A stretch of 64,000 nucleotides of DNA from Sphingomonas sp. IC-56 (GCF_021043375.1 NZ_JAJNDV010000002.1:1-64000); one strand, 5' to 3'; shown: positions 8,971 to 18,183, counted from the first letter of the stretch. Numbers and translations are program-made. Notes: generated from the letters alone by a model not told the origin.

Positions 8971-10137
8971 ATGTCGCAGAGCTTCGACGTCCCAGACGCG
9001 CAGACGCCGATCCTTTTCTCCCACACGCCCCGCGAGGATCTGATCGCGGCCCTGGAGAATGCACTCGGGCGCGAGGCGAATGACGAGGAACGGCACCTGT
9101 GGATGTCGATGCTGCCTGATCGACGGGCGCTGACGCTGAAGCGGATCGAAGTGGTCAAGGACTGGGTGGATCGACCAGGCGAGATGACCGCTGCGGAGGC
9201 GGCCGGTCTGGCGAAAGTGAAGGTCAGTCGCTGGTACGAGATCGTCGGTGCCTGGAAGGCCGCGAAGAGCATCACGGCTCTCGGCACCTTCGCCAACCGG
9301 CCTGGCCGCCGGGGGCCGAGGCTCGACGGCGAGATCGTGAACAGGATTCAGGCGGTGCTGGTGCCGACGGTCGCGGAGCGCCTCGCCGCCGACTCGGGCA
9401 CGAAGGTCGGGACGATAGTCACCGCGCTGCAGAACCACCCTGATCTGGAAGGGCTCGCTCTTCCGCACGTGAATACGCTTCGCACCATGGTCGAGCGCGA
9501 ACTTCTGCGCGTCCGCGGCGAGCAGCAGGCCGGAAAGCGTCCCGGACTGGACGTCGTGGCGTGCGACCTGCTCCGTCGGGACGGTACGCACCACCTGATG
9601 TTCGCCGTGGTCGACCGAACGGCCCGCTACATTCTCGGCTTTTCTGTGGGGCACATCGACGACAGTCTGTCCGCGTACGCGCGCGCGGCGCGCGATGCGC
9701 TTCGCCGGATCGAGGGGCCTGATGGCGGCGCGCTGCCCTGGGCCGACCTCACCGAGCGGGTCGACGTGATCGTGGGAGAGGACGAAGATGCATGGGCGCC
9801 CGTATTCCAGGCGCACGCTGCACACCCGATCGTGGGCAAGTTCGACCCCGTCGTCAGCGATGGCCGCTATGGCCGCTACTTCAAGCTGGTCGCAGGTTCG
9901 ACAATCGGGAACCTCAGGATCGTGCCGATGAAGACCGACGGTAGCGGCAAGGTCAGCGCTGATGCCCGTGTCTATACGGACGCGGAGGCGATCGAGGCGA
10001 TCGAGATAGACGTAGCGCGGCACAACTCCGAGGTGCGGGCGGCGTCGACGACGACCGGGGCGCCGCGACCAGCGCCTGCCACGATCGAGATCCTGCGCTT
10101 CATCGCGGACGCGACTGACCTTCAGGCAAGGGGCTGA
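8971..10137 (+). CDS. Transposase-like protein with degenerate RNase H-fold core
   Basis: 388 residues. The N-terminal part looks like a transposase helix-turn-helix region (MTAAEAAGLAKVKVSRWYEI). The centre follows the strand order of an integrase core (DVVACDLLRRDG, then LMFAVVDRTARYILGF). The end has a short helix with ARHNSEV, like the final helix of IS transposases. The first core aspartate is present, but I see no convincing second Asp and final Glu with the right spacing, so strand-transfer activity is doubtful. A related protein is encoded convergently at 10122-11066 and the two 3' ends overlap by 16 bp. Start: ATG at 8971 with GGAG upstream. Confidence 0.6.
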   Translation: MSQSFDVPDAQTPILFSHTPREDLIAALENALGREANDEERHLWMSMLPDRRALTLKRIEVVKDWVDRPGEMTAAEAAGLAKVKVSRWYEIVGAWKAAKSITALGTFANRPGRRGPRLDGEIVNRIQAVLVPTVAERLAADSGTKVGTIVTALQNHPDLEGLALPHVNTLRTMVERELLRVRGEQQAGKRPGLDVVACDLLRRDGTHHLMFAVVDRTARYILGFSVGHIDDSLSAYARAARDALRRIEGPDGGALPWADLTERVDVIVGEDEDAWAPVFQAHAAHPIVGKFDPVVSDGRYGRYFKLVAGSTIGNLRIVPMKTDGSGKVSADARVYTDAEAIEAIEIDVARHNSEVRAASTTTGAPRPAPATIEILRFIADATDLQARG

Positions 10138-11066
10138 TCCGCCAGGGCGAAGGGCGCTGCCGGCGGCCGACGAGCGTTGTGCGCGGCGACTGCCTGGTCG
10201 ATCGCGATCCTTACGTCCTGCGCCGGCAGCGCCGTCACGTTGCGCACCTTGGCGAGTCGCTCGGCCGGCTTCGCCCGGGACAGCTGGAAGACGATGCCGA
10301 CGCCGCCGATCGCCGGGGCGAGCAGCTGAGTGAGGGTCGGCAGCCCGGCGGGTCGCCCTGGCGGAACGGTCGCACCGATCGCGGCCTGCTCGAGCTCGCC
10401 GAGGTGCGGAGCTCGGATCCGCATCGGTCGCCCCTCAGGGTCTGCCGCGGCACGTACAGTTGCCATCAGTCCCTCGATCGACGGCGGCACGGCCGGGTCC
10501 AATGACATTTCGTACGCCACGATGACCCGTTCGGGCAGCTGCACCGCCACAAGCAGTCGCGGGAGGACCACACCCTCGCCATGAGCCGCCGGCAGCTTCG
10601 CCGCGCAGCTGTCGATCAGGATTTCCGGTTCGAACGAGGTCGGCTGGTCCAGCTGGGCTCGTGCGGCGGCCAGCATGTTGGTGATGGTCGCGTTGGAAGG
10701 GGCGACGATCCTCGCCTCCGCGCAGCGCCGCGTCACCTCGATCAGCACGTCCCGGCGGCGGGCCATGGCACCGAGGTCGGCGATGACCTCCCGGGCGATG
10801 TTGGTCGAGGCGACGGGGAGACGATTGGCGATCTTGGGGGAATGGTGGGCTTGGGCTCCCGGGAGGATAGCCGGGTTGCGCCGCTCTCGCCAGATCTGCG
10901 CCAGGTAGCTGAAATGCGCCTCGCCGAGTCCCAGACGTTGCGCGAACGCCCGACGCGACCGCTGCGATCGCTCGGGAATGGCGCAGTACTCGTCGAGTAT
11001 CTCAACGCGCCGGCGGATCTCGGGCCAGCGCGTCGGATCGACGCCGGACAGGTCGATGCCTTCCAT
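10122..11066 (-). CDS. Transposase-like protein, paralogue of the convergent neighbour
   Basis: 314 residues from the ATG at 11066, which has AAGGA 8 nt upstream; a GTG at 11111 would add 15 residues. It has an N-terminal helix-turn-helix-like part (RRAFAQRLGLGEAHFSYLAQIW), a central EILIDSCAAKL strand followed by RLLVAVQLPERVIVAYEM, and a final helix with AVAAHNARR. This is the same architecture as the protein at 8971-10137, although identity is low. The DDE triad is not complete. The convergent arrangement of two relatives next to an active-looking transposition operon suggests a regulatory or targeting role, but this is inference. Confidence 0.58.
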   Translation of the reverse strand: MEGIDLSGVDPTRWPEIRRRVEILDEYCAIPERSQRSRRAFAQRLGLGEAHFSYLAQIWRERRNPAILPGAQAHHSPKIANRLPVASTNIAREVIADLGAMARRRDVLIEVTRRCAEARIVAPSNATITNMLAAARAQLDQPTSFEPEILIDSCAAKLPAAHGEGVVLPRLLVAVQLPERVIVAYEMSLDPAVPPSIEGLMATVRAAADPEGRPMRIRAPHLGELEQAAIGATVPPGRPAGLPTLTQLLAPAIGGVGIVFQLSRAKPAERLAKVRNVTALPAQDVRIAIDQAVAAHNARRPPAAPFALADQPLA

Positions 11067-11218
11067 CTGTTTTTCCTTCGATGTTGGTTCTGCTTGCGCC
11101 TCGCCGGACACATCAGGGGGGCGGCGCGGATCGGCGGTGTCGGCCGCCGTGGATTGACCGGACGCATTGACGCGCCGGCAAGTATTCGCGCCTAGATCGG
11201 GAGCGAGCAGGAGGGACG

Positions 11219-11580
11219 ATGTTCGCCTATCGCATCGACACTGATTTCAGCATCTCGCGGTCGAGGACGCAGACGTCGAGATGAAGGCGCGCGGCTGGGA
11301 CTGGAGCTGTCTCGATTATGACGACGGCCACGACGTCTGGTGCAACGACTGGGGTCTGGTCGAGCCTGACCTGGTGCTGGCGTGGGTTGGTCGCGCGCGC
11401 CGGGTGCCCCTGCCTGCCTATATCCGCGGCGCCGACGGCGAGGACAGCTGCGACCCGCACGTCGCCATGGCGGACGTGCGCTCCGGCCGGGAGGGCGACC
11501 AGTCCCACTGGCCGGTACGGGCCGATCCGTCGGGACGTCGGGTCATCGGGCTAGACCCAGCCGACGTCGTGGACGTGTGA
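11219..11580 (+). pseudogene. Small acidic protein, apparently frameshifted near its start
   Basis: A strong ribosome site (AGGAGG) precedes the ATG at 11219, but that frame closes after 21 codons. One frame away, an open stretch runs from just after an in-frame TGA (11242-11244) to a TGA at 11578-11580. It encodes a coherent acidic protein (DWSCLDYDDGHDVWCNDWG and on). Joining MFAYRIDTDF to QHLAVEDADVE by a one-base shift near 11245-11250 gives about 120 residues. Alternatively an intact 99-residue gene starts at ATG 11281 without a good ribosome site. The family is not recognised. Confidence 0.4.
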
Positions 11581-11651
11581 TTCCCGTGCTGATCCCGGTT
11601 TCGGCTGTTTTCCAAGCAGTAGGTAAATCGCCTAGCACTTGATCTGCCAAG

Positions 11652-12257
11652 TTGCTTCACGACTCCCATCAAAGGCGGTATCTAGAACTGGTGAACGAGC
11701 AAATGCACTTCGACATCGAATTGGTGCGTGCGGTGGACGATACCCGCCTGGGCTGGCCCGGAACTCGCCAGCTGCAGGAAGGCAGCCGGCTAGGCGGCAA
11801 CCACGAGTATGTCGATCTCCGATACATCTCCTGGGCTGACGCAATTGCTGTTGCCCGTGAAGAACGGGAGATCAGCGACCGGATCGGGCGAGCCGACGAT
11901 CCTGATGATGAGTGGACTGTCATTCAGGATGAACTCGAGGACGATCCCGGCCTGCTTGTGCTGTTAGATTTAGGTGTTGCTTCAACCGTGGCGGCGCTGT
12001 CGGCCGCTGGCTGCATCACTATCTCAAGTTGCAACGGTGGCGCCCACGGCGATCATCATCACGAACGCTATCCCCTCGTCGCCTTCTACGCGCGCCGCCA
12101 ACATGTGCCGCTGCTTCTCAGTGCAGCTGAACTGGCCGGCGTCGGGATCGAGAACGACCCTGACGGTGCGCTCGTCGTCTATGCGGACGCCCTTGATCGG
12201 ATGTCCGCGTTCGCGGCAGCACTTCTGGCGGATCGCGCAAGATACGAAGCGCTGTGA
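11652..12257 (+). CDS. Hypothetical protein upstream of vsr
   Basis: Up to 201 residues. Possible starts are TTG 11652, GTG 11691 and ATG 11703; none has a clear ribosome site. The middle is acidic, and the C-terminal half contains the cluster CITISSCNGGAHGDHHHERYP, which could bind a metal, followed by two helices (VPLLLSAAELAGVG; DALDRMSAFAAALL). It reads in the same direction as vsr and dcm and ends 64 bp before vsr, so it may belong to that restriction-modification group. I cannot assign a function. Confidence 0.6.
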   Translation: MLHDSHQRRYLELVNEQMHFDIELVRAVDDTRLGWPGTRQLQEGSRLGGNHEYVDLRYISWADAIAVAREEREISDRIGRADDPDDEWTVIQDELEDDPGLLVLLDLGVASTVAALSAAGCITISSCNGGAHGDHHHERYPLVAFYARRQHVPLLLSAAELAGVGIENDPDGALVVYADALDRMSAFAAALLADRARYEAL

Positions 12258-12321
12258 ACGGCGAAGTGGGGCGGTACAGGGCACTCCGACGTGGCCGCCG
12301 CCTGCTGCGGTGCGACCGTCG

Positions 12322-12732
12322 ATGGATCGGATAGACCCGAAACGCCGCAGCGAGAACATGCGACAGATCAGGGCGCGCGACACCGGACCTGAACTGATCG
12401 TCAGGCGTGCTCTGCATGCGCGGGGTCTACGCTTCCGCCTCCATCGACGCGATCTGCCGGGAACGCCCGATATCGTGCTTCCCGGACGAAGGCTGATCGT
12501 GTTCGTGCATGGGTGCTTCTGGCACAGACACGCAGGATGCCGAGGATGTACGACGCCGAGCACCCGTCGCGAGTTCTGGCAGAACAAGTTCGACGCGAAC
12601 GTCGCTCGAGATGTGAGGGCAGCGGAGTCGCTCACCGCAACTGGATGGCGGGTGGAGACGATCTGGGAATGCGAAGCCCGCGATCCGAATAGTCTCTCCC
12701 GTCGTCTGGACGCGATTATCGTTGATCCGTAG
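12322..12732 (+). CDS. vsr: Very-short-patch mismatch repair endonuclease
   Basis: 136 residues. Vsr nicks beside the T of T:G mismatches that arise when 5-methylcytosine deaminates. The family signature is complete: RSENMRQIRARDTGPELIVR at the N-terminus, the active-site region GTPDIVLPGRRLIVFVHGCFWHRH with its metal-binding Asp and His residues, CTTPSTRREFWQNKF and the C-terminal WRVETIWECE. The frame is open further upstream, but the ATG at 12322 gives the standard N-terminus. It lies 88 bp before a cytosine methyltransferase gene, the usual partner. Confidence 0.93.
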   Translation: MDRIDPKRRSENMRQIRARDTGPELIVRRALHARGLRFRLHRRDLPGTPDIVLPGRRLIVFVHGCFWHRHAGCRGCTTPSTRREFWQNKFDANVARDVRAAESLTATGWRVETIWECEARDPNSLSRRLDAIIVDP

Positions 12733-12820
12733 TGGCGCGGTAACATCTGCTCCCGCTGCGTGCGGGTCGAGCCTGGCGGCGGACTGGATAACCTGGTAGC
12801 CTTCCATAAGCGGAGGCGAC

Positions 12821-13843
12821 ATGATTACGGGTTTAGACATTTTCTGCGGCGCGGGAGGAAGTAGCGCAGGCGCGCGTGCCGCCGGCGTGACGATGCGCGG
12901 GGCCGTGGACATGGATGCGGTCGCGACTGCGAGCTATCGGGACAACTATCCGGACGCGCATGTCGTGACCGGTCGGCTGGAAGAGATCGACGTCCAGGCT
13001 CTTCATGATCGTATCGGCGACGTGGATCTGCTGCTTGCATCGCCCGAATGTACCAACCACACCTGCGCCAAGGGCGCGGCGCCGCGCAGCGAGGAGAGCC
13101 GCGCGACCGCCATGTCGGCAGTGGAATATGCGAAGGCTTTCTCGCCGCGGTGGCTGGTGATGGAGAACGTTGTCCATATGCGGCCCTGGTCCCGCTACGG
13201 CGAGCTGAAGCGGGAGCTCGAGGCCCTGGGATACCATCTCGAGGAGCAGGTGCTTGATGCTAGCACCATCGGCGTGCCGCAGAGCAGGCGGCGGCTGTTC
13301 ATCGTCGGAGACCGGGAGCGTGCACCTCGGCTTGTGCCGTCGGGAACGATGGTCCCAGTCCCCGCTTCGACCATTCTAGACCCTGCAGGCACATGGAAGA
13401 CCACGCTGCTCGACCGTCCAGGGCGCGCCGCGGGAACCCTCGCGCGGGCGGAACGGGCCTTCCAGGCACTGGGGCGGGAGACGCCGTTCCTGCTGGTATA
13501 TTACGGCACCGACGGGAGCGGCGGATGGCAGCCGCTCGAACGCCCGCTGCGTACCATAACGACCGTCGACCGCTTCGCGCTGGTCACGCCTAGTGTCGAT
13601 GGCCCACGCATGCGGATGCTGCAGGTATCAGAGCTGCGGCGGGCTATGGGATTGCCACCCAGCTACCTGCTGAACCACGGCACGCGCCGTGATCGCGTGA
13701 GGCTTCTCGGCAACGGCGTCTGCCCACCCGTCATGGAAGCGGTCGTGCGGGCGCTGATCGGCTCAGGCCAAGCGCACGATGCCGGGTCGGCCGACGTAAG
13801 TGGTAGTGTGCCCGATGAGCTGCATGAGGAGCTGTTCGCGTAA
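12821..13843 (+). CDS. dcm: DNA (cytosine-5-)-methyltransferase
   Basis: 340 residues. It methylates C5 of cytosine in DNA using S-adenosylmethionine. Motif I is LDIFCGAGGSSAG, motif VI is MENV (Glu115), motif VIII is QSRRRLFIVG and motif X is LLGNGVCPPV. Motif IV reads SPECTNHT, so the catalytic Cys77 is kept but the usual Pro-Pro-Cys is Pro-Glu-Cys. The target-recognition region between VIII and X is short. The last 81 bp overlap, convergently, the end of the receiver-protein gene. No restriction endonuclease is recognised beside it, so the GHKL/receiver pair may take that role. Confidence 0.92.
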   Translation: MITGLDIFCGAGGSSAGARAAGVTMRGAVDMDAVATASYRDNYPDAHVVTGRLEEIDVQALHDRIGDVDLLLASPECTNHTCAKGAAPRSEESRATAMSAVEYAKAFSPRWLVMENVVHMRPWSRYGELKRELEALGYHLEEQVLDASTIGVPQSRRRLFIVGDRERAPRLVPSGTMVPVPASTILDPAGTWKTTLLDRPGRAAGTLARAERAFQALGRETPFLLVYYGTDGSGGWQPLERPLRTITTVDRFALVTPSVDGPRMRMLQVSELRRAMGLPPSYLLNHGTRRDRVRLLGNGVCPPVMEAVVRALIGSGQAHDAGSADVSGSVPDELHEELFA

Positions 13844-15112
13844 GCGGTAGATCGCCAACCATGTTTCAGTGGCGGCCGCTGGGCGGGTAATCTCGAAGCG
13901 GCTGTTCACATGCAGCACAAACGGATCTGGTACGGAAGGCAAGGTCAGAACGGGTGAACGCCATTCCGCGGCGGGTGGAACCACCTTCCCGTCCGGGCCC
14001 GCAAGGCGGGGGACCGCCACGGGTATCTCAATGGCGAACAAGAAGGGAATTGGACCCGGGCGCTTCTGCGCGTGATCGCACACCGCTCCGATGCGAACGA
14101 GCCTTGGACGACACTTCGCGTGGTGATCACGGTGAACCTTGAACTCTGCCCTGAGCAGGTGATCAATGTCCACACCGAGCAAGTCGGTTAGCGCCGCGTC
14201 GCTCCAAAAATTTGGGGGTGTCTCGCTCACCGCGCCCCAGTCCGCCGATGCGATCCGCTCGGGGCCAGCCACTGCGACGTGCAGCATGCGGTTGATGCCT
14301 CCGGCCTCGGCCAGCGTCGCTTGCGGCAGCTGCTTCTGGCCATGTCTCGTTACTGCTTTCGTCCACAGTGCGGCGACGGAGCCATCCCCCTCCTGGTTCA
14401 CGATCCGATCCGCCAGGATCGGCGCAAGCGCACTGGTTACCGCAGCACGCGGATCGTCCGCGACATGCTTCTTGCCGACTGCTTCCACCGCCAGCCGGCT
14501 CAGAACCTCATCGAGTGCGCCGCCGAATGCAGCAGTCGTCCGGCTGGCGGCCGGAACGAGAGATGTCAGGGAGGACAGCGTCTCACCAGCCGCCGCAAGG
14601 ACATCAGTCTCCCATCCGATCAGCGCGGCGAGCTGCGGATTGGCGTCCAGCGCGCTCTCGACGGCTTGGCGAAGCTCATCGGCAGCCTCGGTGACCCCGG
14701 TACCGACGTTGATGAACTTCTCCTTGGGCAGTGACATCACTGCCAGCGGACGGCACCATGGCTTATCCGGATCGAGCGATTGATCGAGATAGTCGTTAAG
14801 CGCGGTGGCCAACTGCGCATGTTCAGTCCACAGGATCAGAATGAACGGGCCACCGATCTCGCTGATGTTGTCTTCGAGGATCGATGCGATATTGGCATAG
14901 TGCTGTTTGTCGTCGGTGGTCTTCACCCCGGAAATGAGGTGAAGATCGAGAAAAAGGGCTCGGACCCCTCGAAAGGATAACCTTTCAAGGGGCTGAGCCG
15001 GATCGAACTGAATGCCCATGCAGGGCGCTCCGAGCCGCTGGAAGGTTTCCAGGATTGCCGTGAGGTGCTCGGCCTTGTCGTCGACGGCCAGGAAGCGAGG
15101 AGCGGCGAACAT
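13763..15112 (-). CDS. Receiver-domain protein with large unknown C-terminal part
   Basis: 449 residues. The first 130 look like a two-component receiver: acidic pair Asp11-Asp12 (FLAVDDKAEH), candidate phosphorylation site Asp56 (ALFLDLHL), Thr96 (ILWTEH) and Lys130 (SLPKEKF). The remaining 320 residues match no DNA-binding or enzyme family I know. The start ATG (15112) shares one base with the stop of the GHKL gene upstream (TGATG), so the two are coupled and probably act together, the GHKL protein as the sensor or kinase. The 3' end overlaps the dcm gene convergently by 81 bp. Confidence 0.72.
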   Translation of the reverse strand: MFAAPRFLAVDDKAEHLTAILETFQRLGAPCMGIQFDPAQPLERLSFRGVRALFLDLHLISGVKTTDDKQHYANIASILEDNISEIGGPFILILWTEHAQLATALNDYLDQSLDPDKPWCRPLAVMSLPKEKFINVGTGVTEAADELRQAVESALDANPQLAALIGWETDVLAAAGETLSSLTSLVPAASRTTAAFGGALDEVLSRLAVEAVGKKHVADDPRAAVTSALAPILADRIVNQEGDGSVAALWTKAVTRHGQKQLPQATLAEAGGINRMLHVAVAGPERIASADWGAVSETPPNFWSDAALTDLLGVDIDHLLRAEFKVHRDHHAKCRPRLVRIGAVCDHAQKRPGPIPFLFAIEIPVAVPRLAGPDGKVVPPAAEWRSPVLTLPSVPDPFVLHVNSRFEITRPAAATETWLAIYRLREQLLMQLIGHTTTYVGRPGIVRLA

Positions 15113-17169
15113 CAGTTCCTCTTCGGTTTCGGGAAGACCAGGGCGATAACGGCGCCGTCGAACTCTTCGGGTACACCGGCGTCCTCGCGGTCGGGAAAGG
15201 CGAGCCGTCCTCCGTTCAGTTCCATCACCATGTTGGCGTAGTAGAGGCCCACGCCCATGCCGTCGGGGCGACGACTGAAGAACGGTCGTGTGAGACGTTC
15301 GGGATCGTCCTGGAGACCCGGTCCAGTATCGGCGATCACGATCGCCGGCCCCTCCGCTATGTCGTGGCTGATGCCCATCCACACCGCACGCGGCGAACGC
15401 GCCGGCGGAGGTCCGTCTTCCTCGGGCCAACGGAAGCGCATCCAATAGAAGGCATTGTCGAGCAGGTTGTTGAGCGCGCCCAGCGCTAGGCTGAAGGCGA
15501 AGCTCGGCTCCAGGTCGGGTGCGTCCTCCTCCAGCATGGGCGCGGCAAGTCGCACGCCATGCGTCCGAAACCGGATCTTATTGATGTCACGGACTCGTCG
15601 CACGAGGTTCTTGAGACTGTGCGGCTTCCTGTCGCCCTTGCGCAGCAGCTCGGTGAAGCCGTCGAGGATGCGCACCAGCTCTTTCGCCTGGGTCTGGATG
15701 GCGCCTGGATTGCCGCCCCCTTCGATGGCGTCGTATAGGACCCGCACACCCTGCTCGATCTCGTGAAAGACCACGGCGAGGTTCATGCCGGACAGTCCAG
15801 CGCGCAGCATCGTCTCGCGCATTTCCTCGTAATCGCGCTCGACCCGGTTGATCAGCGGGTCCATCTCGGCCGACAGCTTGTGGCGGCTCGCCGCGGCTCG
15901 CAGTTCGGCGAGTGGCCTGCGGACCCGATCGGTCTCCGGATCCCTACCCGTGTCCGTGAGAATCCGGATGTTGTCCTTGTCGATCTTGCGCTCGGTTTCG
16001 AGCAGCGCAAGCGCGCCCAGCACGATCTGCCTGAACCGGCGATAGGCGTCGTTCTCAACGAAGCCTTCCCTGTTCGTTTTCTCGGTAAGGCCGTCGCTGC
16101 TTCCTAGCTGGAGATCCAGCGCGCCGACGACGATGTTGCGGCTGATATTGCGCGTGGGCGTGTTTACGCGGCGTAGGTCGAGCCCCAACCAGTCGTCCCC
16201 GGGCTCACCGTAGTTGTAGACCCGGATGCCGTCTCGATAGACGCGCACGCCGCCGTTTTCGTCGAGAAATCCAGTTACGAGTTGGCTGTCGCCGAGTTTG
16301 TTCAGGATGGCCCGATCACGATCGTAGACGTAAAAGGTGCCGGCGACGGGACCTATGCCGGCGGCCAGCGTGGCATCGGCGGTCACCTGCCGCGTTCCAC
16401 GACCGCCGCCAGGCGTATCGTCGTCGCGCTCGGCTACGATCTGCAGCGGCTGATCGCTCTTTTCGACGTGACGTGACGCGAGCTTGATGCCGGTGACCCC
16501 GCGGAAGTCGTATTCGTACTTGAGGCGGCCGTTCTCGAACGAGAAGCTGAACCTCCAAGGTGCCCTTGCGAGAAGCGCCTCTACGTCAGGCACGCCGGCG
16601 ACCCAGTCCTTGTGCTCAGGCACCGAAAGTGTCGCTTCGAACCTGTCCGACCGGGTGGTGAACGGCGAGGATATGGACGTGATCTGCCGCTGGAGCCGCC
16701 GGACATCGCCGCGTGTCCACTTGCGGTCCCGCAGCTCCGTCATGGTGATCCGGGTTCCGGTCTTCTGACCCTTGAATACCACAGGCTCCCGCGTGACGAC
16801 CTCGACGGTCGCGTCGGAAAGGAACGGCTTAGCAATCAGCGCGCTCCAGTCGATCACCACCACGACTTCCTGCTGCCCAGCCGCACGCGTCACCAGTTCG
16901 ATGTGATCGCCCAGCTTGTGTACGGCGAAGCGTCCCACGCCCTTCTCGCCGAGTGGTAGGCGATTGAGCCGAGTCCGTCGCATCGCCTTGCGCTGAATCT
17001 CCTTATGGTCATGTGCCGGCACCAGCCAGATGTCGCGGACCGTGTCTGGTGACATGCCGTCGCCATCGTCGGTCACCGTGATACAGGGCGAGCCGCTCGC
17101 GATGCCGTCGATGACAACCCGCACTTCCTCGGCATCGGCATCATATGCGTTCTTGACCAGCTCGAACAC
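15112..17169 (-). CDS. GHKL ATPase with a second, histidine-kinase-like ATPase domain
   Basis: At least 685 residues with two GHKL folds. The N-terminal one is of the HSP90/MutL/MORC sort: ELVKNAYDAD (N-box), VTDDGDGM (35-39) and LGEKGVGRFAVHKLG (about 73-87). The C-terminal one is kinase-like: FHEIEQ with His469, NLLDNAFYW (Asn572), IADTGPG (614-618) and GMGVGLY (637-643). The partner is the coupled receiver protein. GHKL ATPases of this kind are known beside cytosine methylases and Vsr in restriction-modification loci. The frame continues upstream (PSEKLSFRPRARLLQLLGDQ) without a normal start codon. A plausible start, ATG 17308, is in another frame, so a frameshift near 17243-17262 is likely. 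Confidence 0.78.
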   Translation of the reverse strand: MFELVKNAYDADAEEVRVVIDGIASGSPCITVTDDGDGMSPDTVRDIWLVPAHDHKEIQRKAMRRTRLNRLPLGEKGVGRFAVHKLGDHIELVTRAAGQQEVVVVIDWSALIAKPFLSDATVEVVTREPVVFKGQKTGTRITMTELRDRKWTRGDVRRLQRQITSISSPFTTRSDRFEATLSVPEHKDWVAGVPDVEALLARAPWRFSFSFENGRLKYEYDFRGVTGIKLASRHVEKSDQPLQIVAERDDDTPGGGRGTRQVTADATLAAGIGPVAGTFYVYDRDRAILNKLGDSQLVTGFLDENGGVRVYRDGIRVYNYGEPGDDWLGLDLRRVNTPTRNISRNIVVGALDLQLGSSDGLTEKTNREGFVENDAYRRFRQIVLGALALLETERKIDKDNIRILTDTGRDPETDRVRRPLAELRAAASRHKLSAEMDPLINRVERDYEEMRETMLRAGLSGMNLAVVFHEIEQGVRVLYDAIEGGGNPGAIQTQAKELVRILDGFTELLRKGDRKPHSLKNLVRRVRDINKIRFRTHGVRLAAPMLEEDAPDLEPSFAFSLALGALNNLLDNAFYWMRFRWPEEDGPPPARSPRAVWMGISHDIAEGPAIVIADTGPGLQDDPERLTRPFFSRRPDGMGVGLYYANMVMELNGGRLAFPDREDAGVPEEFDGAVIALVFPKPKRN

Positions 17170-17333
17170 GGCGAGCCGCGGCGTACCGATCAGCTGGTCG
17201 CCCAGCAGCTGCAGTAATCGAGCTCGCGGCCGGAAGCTGAGCTTTTCGGATGGTGGCTGGCTTATGATCGTCCTCAGGATGCAGCAAAGCGTTGCAGGGA
17301 TTGTGCATGGGGAAGCTCGTAAAGTCGAGGTCG

Positions 17334-18115
17334 TCAGGCAATCACCCGCACTTCTTCCTCGTCGCCGCCTTGGCGCCTTCGGTCTGCACGGTGACGTGCT
17401 CTGTCCAGTGTCTCCGCCGCCTTACGCCGCACCGCGTCGACATCCGCCTGCGCTGTTAGCGTGACGTGCACGGTGCAGCTGACGTCGTCGACATCGACCA
17501 GACGTGTAGGTCGTGCAGCCGGCGACGCCCGCAACTGTCGTGACGGCGGCGTGGACCTAGCTCAGCCGCAGGCTCGACGACACGCCCTTGAGATGCACGT
17601 TGATGGTGTCGCGCAGCAGGATTCAGGTGCGCGGCAGCACCCACAACCAATCGCGACGGCCATGACCGAAACGATCTAGGCTCAGCCAGCGAAGCGGATC
17701 GCAACTGAACCGGCGATGACGCCGCTCGAGCCGATCATGTCGGCCATGACCTCAAAGTATGCGTCTTGACGCTAAAGCTGGCGCCCTTGCCCGCGGTGCA
17801 GCTGCATCGAGGCGAAATTCACGACGAGACCCCGATGGCAGCGACGATCATCCTGCCCTAGGACTTTATCTAGATGAAGCGCCGGCTCGCCTCGATGAAG
17901 ACGTAGATAGCGATGCCGCTCGCGTAATTTGCGCTGTCGCCGAGGAAGTCGAGTGCGTCCGCCTGCAACGCCTTCGATCCGCCGGCCACGCCAGCCACGA
18001 TCTCGGCGACGAACATCGCGGCGTTCACGCCCAGTGCGATCCACAGCGCGCGACGCCAGCGCGGATTGCCAGTTGCGGTGGTCGGAGATGATGCGCAGCA
18101 ACTGCCGCAGGCCAT
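17334..18115 (-). pseudogene. CzcD-type cation diffusion facilitator, decayed
   Basis: Pieces of a cation exporter lie in several minus-strand frames. The N-terminus (WRRALWIALGVNAAMFVAEIV, then LQADALDFLGDSANYA) runs from ATG 18115 and is intact for about 65 codons. It then jumps to YVFIEASRRFI and a stop, which implies loss of transmembrane segments 2-3. Further on, VMADMIGSSGVIAGS (segment 5), a stretch like the ILL-D-INVHLKGV loop and the cytoplasmic end LHDLHVWSMST are readable in other frames. The gene is divergent from an intact MerR regulator and keeps its operator, so the pair was once a metal-resistance unit. Confidence 0.75.
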
Positions 18116-18156
18116 GGTCGTCGCCCTTCGTGTTCGTCGTGCGACGCGCTATATGG

Positions 18157-18177
18157 ACCCTGTAGCAGGTACAGGGT
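18157..18177. promoter_or_regulatory. MerR-type operator in the divergent promoter
   Basis: A perfect dyad, ACCCTGTA-GCAGG-TACAGGGT (8-bp arms, 5-bp spacer), lies between the merR-like gene and the exporter remnant. On the minus strand it is bracketed by TTGACC and ATATAG with about 20 bp between them. This is the over-long spacer that MerR regulators untwist to activate transcription, so the site served the exporter promoter. Confidence 0.85.
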
Positions 18178-18183
18178 CAAGAC

